Below are positions 5,723-11,099 of a stretch of DNA of 11,099 nucleotides, one piece after another; positions within the stretch are counted from its first letter, which is position 1; every line of letters begins with the position of its first letter. Source of the DNA: Thalassiosira profunda (Eukaryota; Bacillariophyta; Thalassiosirophyceae; Thalassiosirales; Thalassiosiraceae); the NCBI GenBank assembly GCA_036939355.1, contig JALLAP010002278.1, positions 1 through 11,099 of the forward strand, read 5' to 3'. Under the pieces are notes generated by a model. That model was not told where the DNA came from and did not search any database. It saw only the letters and a list, made by a program, of their open reading frames with translations. Made by a program: the position numbers and the translations under genes.

Positions 5723-8419
5723 TCAACATGCCACGCCCAACGTCAGCAGGTATTTGCTCAGTCCCTCCAAAGTCCGGTCGTCCTCGCCGCAGTGCGTCAC
5801 CACCAATACCTGGGTCATGAGCTGCGCCACCGCGAAGTCCCACGCGTCCATCTGCCGGGCCTCCCCCAATACCGCCGCGCACTCGTCCGTCAACCCCGGC
5901 ACGCTCGTCGACAGGGCGAACATGGCGTTGCTGATGCGCTTTCTTTGGCCGTACGGGAGGGGCAGGGCGGGATACACGTACCGATCGCCGGAGACCTTGC
6001 GCTTCTTCTTCGAGACGGCGCGGAATTGCTCCGGCCGCAATTTCTGCACGTCCACGAACAACAGGTCGGTGGGCGGGCCCTCGGGCCGTTGGCCCGGCGA
6101 AACCTTCCGCGGGGATTGGTGTTCGCTCATCCACGCGCCGCCGGCAAAGTTCACGGAGCGAACGGGCGTTTTCCCGTCCGCCCCCAGGCGCACCACGGAG
6201 TCGGGGGACACCAGCGACGGCAGCGGCTTCTTGGCGTCGCCGTTCGACTCCGTCGGGGCTTTGGCCGGGGTGGCCTCCGGCGCCTTGCCCTTGGCCTTGT
6301 CGACGAAGTTGTTCATCTCGTCCAGCGCCTTCGCGAGGATGCCCGGCTCCGTGGCCGTGAAGGCGTTGACGGCGGGGTACACCATGACGCCCATGTGGCG
6401 CGCCAGCACCGGCGGCGGCTTCTCCGCGTCGCCGGACTTGGGACCGGCCGGCGATCCGCCGCCGGAAACGGCCCCCTCCGCATCGGACCCCGACGCCTCC
6501 ACGGGCGGATCGTCCTCGATCTCCCACGACAATCGATTCTCCTCCTCGAAGTACCGATCCTGGATCGATTCCATGTACCGCCGCGTCTCCGGTCGGAGCG
6601 CCAAGCCCGCGGGGGTGGCCGGCACGCCCCCGAAGGCGCAGAGGGCCGCGTTGACGCGGCCTCTGGCCACCTCCTCGTCTTTTTTGGTCAACGGAGGACT
6701 GCTTTTCTTCGTCCCTCCGTTGTGGGACTTTGCCTCCCCGAAAATGGCCCGGGCGCCCGGCAGCAAAAACGAAAAGTCGCGGAACGCGGCGGCGTGCCGT
6801 TCCATCGCCCCCAGCAATGGCCGATCGATCTTCCGCGGCGGCCTGTGCGCCGCTTTCTTCTTCTTGGGCTTGAGCGTAATGCCTCCTCCATTCTCCACCT
6901 CGTCCGCATACCGCACCCGCGTTTCCCTTGCCTCGGAGGGATCGGTCCCGGGCGGGGGCGACCGGACCCGCCGCGCGTCCGTGAGGACGACTACCGAACT
7001 TTTGGGTTTCTCCTCCAGCACGGGCGCCTGGGGTCCCTCTGCCTTGGTCGGGGAATTCGCCCCCTCGATGCGATACTTGGGCGAATAGCGAGGCGACCGC
7101 GAGTTCTCCCCGTTGTCGAACGTGCCGGCCAATCCCAGCCCGAAGCTCAGGCTCTTCATGGGCCCGAATCCGAAGGACGCGTTGGATCCCAGCAATCCCT
7201 CGAGGTTCGCGTCGAAGCTCTCGTTGAAGAGCTGGAAGCTCATCTTGGGATCGATGCTCCCCTGCGTTTTCAGGGGACTCGGGGAGGGCTGCGGCTCGAA
7301 CGCATCGCTGGGGGACTGCTTGTGCCAGTGCTGGATCCGGGGCGGGACGGGGGGACTTTCCGGGGCCTTCTCGGCCGCCTTGGACTTTTCGCCCCTCGGC
7401 GCCGCCTCGAAGCTCTTGGACAAGCTCAGCAATATCTTGGTCGCGGAGCTCATGTCCTGTTGGCTGGTGGACCGGAACACCGAGCCGCGGGCGCCGCGCG
7501 CATAAGGCAACGGCAGGTCCTCCTCGTCCACCGTGGAGGCGCGGGGGACGTGGAGGGGCGTCGTGCCTCCGAGGACCTTGCGGGTCCCCTGGGCGGACCG
7601 CGAGGCCGACGTTGGAGGTTGCGGAGCCTCTTCCTCACGGGAGATCGACGGTTTCTCGGCCCTCTCTTCCGACGTAGGTGGCTTGGCCGCGCCCTTCTTC
7701 GCGGGCGGGCCGCGGGAGGGGTCGCCGTAGGGATGCGGGGGATAATACCCGTGCGGCGGGGGGTAGTGCCCGTGAGGAGGGGCGCCGTACGGAGGGTAGC
7801 CCAGAGGGGCACCCGGAGGATGATAGTACGGCGGCGGCGGCGCGGGCGGCTCTCCGTCGGCGGGAGGCTCCCCCTCCTCTCCCGCGGGCGGGGGCGGGTA
7901 CGGCCGGTAGTACGGGTAGTGGTGCGGGGGAGCGTAGGGCGGGGGCATGCCGTACGGTCCCGGGGGGTAGGGGTAGGGCGCGTGGGGGTGCACCGCCGGG
8001 GGCGCCCCGGGCGGGGGCGGCGGGTACGGCGGCGCGCCGTCTCCCTCCCCCGCCTGTGTCCCTTGCTGATCCTCCTCTTCCCGGCCCCGCTTGTCCCCCA
8101 CCGTGACCCGCTTGAGGATCGACCCCTCCCCATTGGAGTTGGGCGGGGAGGGCTTCCGGAAGACGTTGCCGCGGGCGTCCCCGTGATCGCGGATCACGTA
8201 GCGACGACTCCCCCTTCCATCAGGAGTTTGTTCCTGCTTTGAAGGTTCTTCGTTGCCCTGCTTGGCTCGGGCCCGCTCCTTCGCCCGCCGTTGCAATTGC
8301 TTGGCCGTAGCGGCCGCCCGGGCGGCGGCGCTGGACGGCTGCATGGGGGGTGGCGGGGGGCGTCCGGCGTTTCCTCCCGATCGACCGCCCCGGCGGCTGG
8401 CGGGGGCGCGGTGGTACAT
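5723..8419 (-). CDS. Pro/Tyr-rich, largely disordered probable nuclear protein of unknown function (898 aa)
   Basis: Single open frame, ATG 8419-8417, stop TGA 5725-5723. I do not recognise the family. Residues 28-55 are an Ala/Arg basic helix. Residues 130-232 are a low-complexity tract of Pro, Tyr, Gly and His with repeated P-P-Y, Y-P-P and P-Y-G units. Residues 82-92 and 309-319 share a short motif (ARGNVFRKPS and ARGSVFRSTS). Ser/Pro sites are frequent. Probable nuclear signals are KPKKKKAAHRPPRK (517-530) and SKKKRKV (803-809). More ordered, conserved-looking segments are 533-563 (with FRDFSFLLPGARAIFGEA), 584-635 (with ETRRYMESIQDRYFEEENRL), 671-710 and, best, the last 85 residues (VYPALPLPYGQRKRISNAMF to the end), mostly helical. 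Pro/Tyr-rich tails of this kind occur in RNA-binding and condensate proteins. No catalytic motif is visible. A TTTATTTGTAG acceptor-like site at 8431 allows an upstream exon. Confidence 0.75.
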   Translation of the reverse strand: MYHRAPASRRGGRSGGNAGRPPPPPMQPSSAAARAAATAKQLQRRAKERARAKQGNEEPSKQEQTPDGRGSRRYVIRDHGDARGNVFRKPSPPNSNGEGSILKRVTVGDKRGREEEDQQGTQAGEGDGAPPYPPPPPGAPPAVHPHAPYPYPPGPYGMPPPYAPPHHYPYYRPYPPPPAGEEGEPPADGEPPAPPPPYYHPPGAPLGYPPYGAPPHGHYPPPHGYYPPHPYGDPSRGPPAKKGAAKPPTSEERAEKPSISREEEAPQPPTSASRSAQGTRKVLGGTTPLHVPRASTVDEEDLPLPYARGARGSVFRSTSQQDMSSATKILLSLSKSFEAAPRGEKSKAAEKAPESPPVPPRIQHWHKQSPSDAFEPQPSPSPLKTQGSIDPKMSFQLFNESFDANLEGLLGSNASFGFGPMKSLSFGLGLAGTFDNGENSRSPRYSPKYRIEGANSPTKAEGPQAPVLEEKPKSSVVVLTDARRVRSPPPGTDPSEARETRVRYADEVENGGGITLKPKKKKAAHRPPRKIDRPLLGAMERHAAAFRDFSFLLPGARAIFGEAKSHNGGTKKSSPPLTKKDEEVARGRVNAALCAFGGVPATPAGLALRPETRRYMESIQDRYFEEENRLSWEIEDDPPVEASGSDAEGAVSGGGSPAGPKSGDAEKPPPVLARHMGVMVYPAVNAFTATEPGILAKALDEMNNFVDKAKGKAPEATPAKAPTESNGDAKKPLPSLVSPDSVVRLGADGKTPVRSVNFAGGAWMSEHQSPRKVSPGQRPEGPPTDLLFVDVQKLRPEQFRAVSKKKRKVSGDRYVYPALPLPYGQRKRISNAMFALSTSVPGLTDECAAVLGEARQMDAWDFAVAQLMTQVLVVTHCGEDDRTLEGLSKYLLTLGVAC
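7724..8032 (-). repeat. Pro-Tyr-Gly low-complexity tract
   Basis: Codes for residues 130-232 of the disordered protein: about 100 residues almost entirely Pro, Tyr, Gly, His and Ala with recurrent Y-P-P-x and P-P-Y-G units at irregular spacing. At DNA level it is a GC-rich, imperfect CCGCCC/GTACGG-type repeat, so length variation between strains is likely. P-P-x-Y units at several places could bind WW domains; this is inference. Confidence 0.85.
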
Positions 8420-8775
8420 TCGCTCGACACCTACAAATAAAACCAGGCTGCCTCAGACGCTTATTGGAGCCGCCCGCGGTGCACCGCAGCAATGCTGGAG
8501 CCGCGGCTCTGGGCGTGGCCGACGCTTGGGCGGGCTCAGCTTTGCAAATTTCGGCAAGGGAAGGTCGTGTGCACAGTCGGCAAAAGTCCTAACTTCCCTC
8601 CAAATCTAATACTAGGTCCTCAATACTTTATGTACGTATGTAGAAATCGGCTTAGGAATCAGTACAGCCATTGGCAGTTGTGTCCGTCCTTCGCTCTCTC
8701 CCTCTCACCCCTTGTGGAGCACACCACCGCGCGCCACCAGAGCCACACATCACGCATCTTCCCCTCTCTCGCGAC
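8420..8775. promoter_or_regulatory. Divergent promoter between the Pro/Tyr-rich gene and QTRT2
   Basis: In these 356 bp, CCAAT boxes on minus lie at 8467-8463 (44 bp upstream of the minus-strand ATG) and 8674-8670 (within CCATTGG, about 100 bp upstream of QTRT2). TACGTA occurs at 8633-8638. The central part (8580-8680) is clearly richer in A/T than the flanks, as expected for a nucleosome-poor core. The 8690-8775 segment is pyrimidine-rich with CTCTCC runs, probably the QTRT2 leader. TTTATTTGTAG on minus, ending at 8431, looks like a splice acceptor. I see no RNA gene or extra protein gene. Confidence 0.4.
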
Positions 8776-10695
8776 ATGCCCCCGGCGCGCTTCCGCCTCC
8801 TCCTCCACGGCCGGGACGGCGCCGTCCCCTACCTCACTCCCGAGCTGTTCCGCCTCTTCTTCTGCCCCGAGGAGGGCGGCAACGACGGCGGTGAAGGCGA
8901 AGGAGACTGGGAGTGGCGCCGGCGGCATTTCATTCTGGGGGTGGCGGTGAAGGACACGTGCGTCACGCCTCTATACCGCGACGAGCCGCCGCCGAGAAGG
9001 AAGCGCAAGGCTGGTAGCGGTGGTGGAGAGGGGAACGATCGGCCCGAGAAGCGGGGCAAGAAAGAGCAGACGCCGGACGGTGCATCTTCAGTGGATGTTG
9101 CTCGGTCCGAGGCGCCTTTTGCATCAGCGGCGAGCGATCCATCGGTTGGCAGCGGAACATCAACATCACCTGGCGGAGTCAAGGGCGCCAACGAAATCAC
9201 CAAAAAGAGCGCCAAGAAGCCGTCGGGGTACACGTTTCTCACGCACCGTCAGTCCTCGCGGATATGCTCCGAGATCAGCTCCCACCTCGCATCCGACGGC
9301 GGCGCCGGTGCATCCAATTACATGCACGCGCACTTGCGGATACCACGGTACCTCTCCACCTTGATCGTGCCCACCTTTGCGCTGGACTATCCCGAAATGC
9401 CGCGATGCGAACACGTTGGAAGTGTCTACGGGGAAGAGGGCGGGAAGAAGAAGCACGCCCCGAAGAAAGAGCCGGCAACGCCAAACGCCAAGAAGCAGAA
9501 GCAGCAACCACAAAAGGGCACGGTCATACCCAACAGCACGAAGGATACCATGCCGGTGGACACTCCTCACGGATGGCAGAAGATTGGCCCGGAGCAGTAT
9601 TGCGACGCCGTCTCGAGCCTGATCCTCCCTTCGGCGTCCAAATCCGATGCAACACGCTCTGATGCAGCGGCATCGTGCCAAGGCGCGGTGGGGCTGTTCG
9701 ACCACTTTGGCGTGGACCGCTTCCGGATCAATTCTCTGTTTGTGTCTCACATGAAGGAGCGAGATAGAGGAAGTGGCGACTCTGCTTTGACTTTGGAAGC
9801 GCACAAGATGGTCTCCTCGTGTGATACCAATGCCAGCAACGGCAAATGGAGCACCGCCCTTCAGCGCCTGGTGCATCGGACGAACGATTGGAGCTGCCGC
9901 AGCCAAACTCATGACGAGAAACTGAATGCTCCATCGATCGATTTTTGGACACCGGTGCATCTGGCGGCGTCGCACTTGCCATTGGATTCGATCTTTGCTC
10001 CTCCGCCGCAACGAAACGGAAAGAATGCGAACGTTCCCCAGAGGCAGCCGCCCAAGAGCTCGAGGGTGGCCATCGTTGGTTGGGATTCGGTCAGCTACAG
10101 CAGAGAATACCGGCAAAGCGCGGTGCGTGAGCTAATGGCAACTTTGCTATCCGCTCCAATGCCACCGAAGCAATATCTGGTGCTATCCGTCAGTGACCTG
10201 CCGTCAATACTCGATGCGGCGAGAGCCGGCGTATCCATCATCGGCACTGATGTAGTAAGGCAGTGGAGCCGCGGTGGCCTGGCGCTTTGTATCGATGCGG
10301 CCGCGGGCGATGCAAAACCGGGCCAAGACGGAATGATGGACCTGAGGGACGAGCGATACGCCCGCGATTCCCGGCCGCTGCTTCCCGGATGCAACTGCAT
10401 ATCCTGCCGACCCCGACAAAAGGGCAACGGCAATCACAAAAGTGACAGTGAAGACCCTGTCGCCGTGCCCTCCTTCACCCGCGCCTACGTCCACCACCTC
10501 CTCCAAGCAAAGGAGATGCTGGCGGAGACGCTCCTGTTCCTGCACAACCTGCACCAGATGCTTTTGCTATTCCGGCGGCTGGGCGAGGCTGCGGCTTTGG
10601 ACGAGGCGGAGGGAGGAGCGAAGGGCCAGTTGGAGGCATTCTGCAAAATGATTGAAGAACAGCTACAAAACGAATGCAATGATAAATTAGCGTGA
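8776..10695 (+). CDS. QTRT2: Queuine tRNA-ribosyltransferase accessory subunit 2 (639 aa)
   Basis: QTRT2 pairs with catalytic QTRT1 to exchange guanine-34 of GUN-anticodon tRNAs for queuine. Single exon. The first in-frame ATG is at 8776 and gives RFRLLLHGRDGAVPYLTPEL, equivalent to the substrate-site entry of the TGT barrel (human: G-C-L-L-Y-T-K-T-G-S-A-P-H-L-T). Residues 430-510 carry the late barrel strands (RVAIVGWDSV, QYLVLSVSDLPSILDAARAG), and G490 sits where catalytic TGTs have the Asp nucleophile, as expected for the non-catalytic subunit. The zinc site is C539-x-C541-x2-C544 with H590 (HNL), and TRAYVHHLL ... HNL keeps the exact human 22-residue spacing from Thr to His. The human protein is 415 aa; the excess is low-complexity inserts, for example residues 70-145, 220-260 (KKKHAPKKEP) and 546-566 within the zinc site. 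Some insert-like segments could be unspliced introns, but all stay in frame. Confidence 0.88.
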   Translation: MPPARFRLLLHGRDGAVPYLTPELFRLFFCPEEGGNDGGEGEGDWEWRRRHFILGVAVKDTCVTPLYRDEPPPRRKRKAGSGGGEGNDRPEKRGKKEQTPDGASSVDVARSEAPFASAASDPSVGSGTSTSPGGVKGANEITKKSAKKPSGYTFLTHRQSSRICSEISSHLASDGGAGASNYMHAHLRIPRYLSTLIVPTFALDYPEMPRCEHVGSVYGEEGGKKKHAPKKEPATPNAKKQKQQPQKGTVIPNSTKDTMPVDTPHGWQKIGPEQYCDAVSSLILPSASKSDATRSDAAASCQGAVGLFDHFGVDRFRINSLFVSHMKERDRGSGDSALTLEAHKMVSSCDTNASNGKWSTALQRLVHRTNDWSCRSQTHDEKLNAPSIDFWTPVHLAASHLPLDSIFAPPPQRNGKNANVPQRQPPKSSRVAIVGWDSVSYSREYRQSAVRELMATLLSAPMPPKQYLVLSVSDLPSILDAARAGVSIIGTDVVRQWSRGGLALCIDAAAGDAKPGQDGMMDLRDERYARDSRPLLPGCNCISCRPRQKGNGNHKSDSEDPVAVPSFTRAYVHHLLQAKEMLAETLLFLHNLHQMLLLFRRLGEAAALDEAEGGAKGQLEAFCKMIEEQLQNECNDKLA

Positions 10696-10733
10696 CTTCT
10701 TGCACGCCGGTACCCCATCCCGCTGAGCGCTGC
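10696..10733. other. 38-bp convergent gap
   Basis: Only 38 bp separate the QTRT2 stop (10693-10695) from the stop of the minus-strand gene (10736-10734). Both transcripts must extend into the opposite gene or end almost at once, so their 3' ends very likely overlap as sense-antisense pairs. Confidence 0.7.
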
Positions 10734-11099
10734 TTAATTCGTGTCTAAACGAAGGTCTAGAGGCTGAAAGTCGTCGCCCCCTCGATCTTGGACAAGAGAG
10801 TAAGCCAATGAGCTCGTGTCTCCCCCTCCACCTCCTCTACCCCCTCCTCCCCCGAACATTTGTATGCCGATGAGGTGACGTTTGTAAGCCTCGTGGGCAA
10901 AGAACGCGATCGTCCCCAATAACCCCATCAGTATCGAAAGGTGAACTGTCCTCCGAACAAAGTGCGTCTCTTTGACCGCATACGTCTTGTCGATGCATGC
11001 CATTGGGTCCTTGTCTCTTGCACACTTGTGGCACATATTCCAATCCGTGGTCGTATCGCAAATCTCATTGAACAGCGAAGACGCCGAAGTCTCTTTCAA
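10734..11099 (-). CDS. Unrecognised single-pass membrane protein with spaced cysteines, C-terminal part (partial)
   Basis: The frame enters at the right edge of the window and stops at TAA 10736-10734, giving 121 visible residues; the true start lies outside. Numbered from the edge, there are four cysteines at 14, 23, 26 and 35 in a symmetrical C-x8-C-x2-C-x8-C arrangement, then a membrane span at about 51-69 (TVHLSILMGLLGTIAFFAHE), a basic turn (YKR), a Gly-rich linker at 83-93 broken by one Arg, and a 28-residue polar tail. The cysteine spacing is one short of the mitochondrial twin CX9C motif, and could instead bind metal. I do not recognise the family. It is convergent with QTRT2. The open frame, clear membrane span and cysteine pattern argue for a real gene; an intron within the visible part cannot be excluded. 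Confidence 0.6.
   Translation of the reverse strand: MKETSASSLFNEICDTTTDWNMCHKCARDKDPMACIDKTYAVKETHFVRRTVHLSILMGLLGTIAFFAHEAYKRHLIGIQMFGGGGGRGGGGGDTSSLAYSLVQDRGGDDFQPLDLRLDTN

Noticed and set aside
5792..8242. 816-codon open frame on plus, antisense to the Pro/Tyr-rich gene
   Set aside because: It is almost pure Arg/Gly/Leu/Val and mirrors the GC-rich codon use of the minus-strand gene; it has no domain-like segments. Long antisense frames are expected opposite high-GC genes.
8431..8441. Splice acceptor (TTTATTTGTAG on minus) upstream of the Pro/Tyr-rich gene
   Set aside because: The acceptor looks good, but I found no matching strong donor or coding upstream exon, so I kept the ATG at 8419; a leader intron remains possible.
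8671..8775. 35-residue N-terminal extension of QTRT2
   Set aside because: The extension begins with TTG, not ATG. The first in-frame ATG is at 8776 and fits the start of the family domain.
1..11099. A linked defence, biosynthetic or mobile gene system
   Set aside because: The genes are unrelated eukaryotic housekeeping or unknown genes on alternating strands, with no terminal repeats, transposase, integrase or polymerase.

Overview
This window looks like nuclear DNA of a compact-genome eukaryotic microbe, most probably a stramenopile and within that a diatom. The reasons are short GT-AG introns (70, 73, 91 and 132 bp), eukaryote-only genes (MON2, SUB1/PC4, QTRT2), intergenic gaps mostly under 0.5 kb, and a Cys-rich C-terminal motif and a basic helical motif in the LRR gene that I associate with diatom proteins. 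The lineage call rests on recall and is not proven. I see no mobile element, CRISPR array, rRNA, tRNA or prokaryotic operon.

Layout, left to right: (1) 1-271 minus, the first two exons of a MON2-like Golgi trafficking scaffold, running off the left edge. (2) 661-2950 plus, a two-exon protein of 738 aa with a coiled coil, four copies of a Trp-centred repeat, a tropomodulin-like leucine-rich block and a terminal zinc-ribbon-like motif. (3) 3036-3305 minus, a small, probably mitochondrial, single-pass coiled-coil protein. (4) 3767-4175 plus, the transcription coactivator PC4/SUB1, two exons. (5) 4410-5340 minus, a two-exon D-aminoacyl-tRNA-deacylase-fold protein closest to the animal ATD (human gene DTD2), split by a long insertion whose core resembles the C-terminal tail of eukaryotic cysteinyl-tRNA synthetase. 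(6) 5723-8419 minus, a Pro/Tyr-rich, largely disordered protein of 898 aa of unknown function. (7) 8776-10695 plus, QTRT2, the non-catalytic subunit of the queuine tRNA-ribosyltransferase, much enlarged by low-complexity inserts. (8) 10734-11099 minus, the C-terminal part of an unrecognised single-pass membrane protein with four spaced cysteines, running off the right edge.

The genes form divergent pairs sharing short promoters (1/2, 3/4, 6/7) and convergent pairs with very close stop codons (2/3: 85 bp; 4/5: 234 bp; 7/8: 38 bp). They are mostly unrelated housekeeping functions and I do not see one multi-gene system. Genes 5 and 7 both act on tRNA, and their upstream regions share a TACGTA-containing 9-mer. 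That is suggestive only. The best candidate for something undescribed is gene 5, an ATD-type proofreading deacylase outside animals carrying a synthetase-derived segment inside its fold. All splice sites were inferred by eye from reading frame, consensus and homology, with no transcript data.
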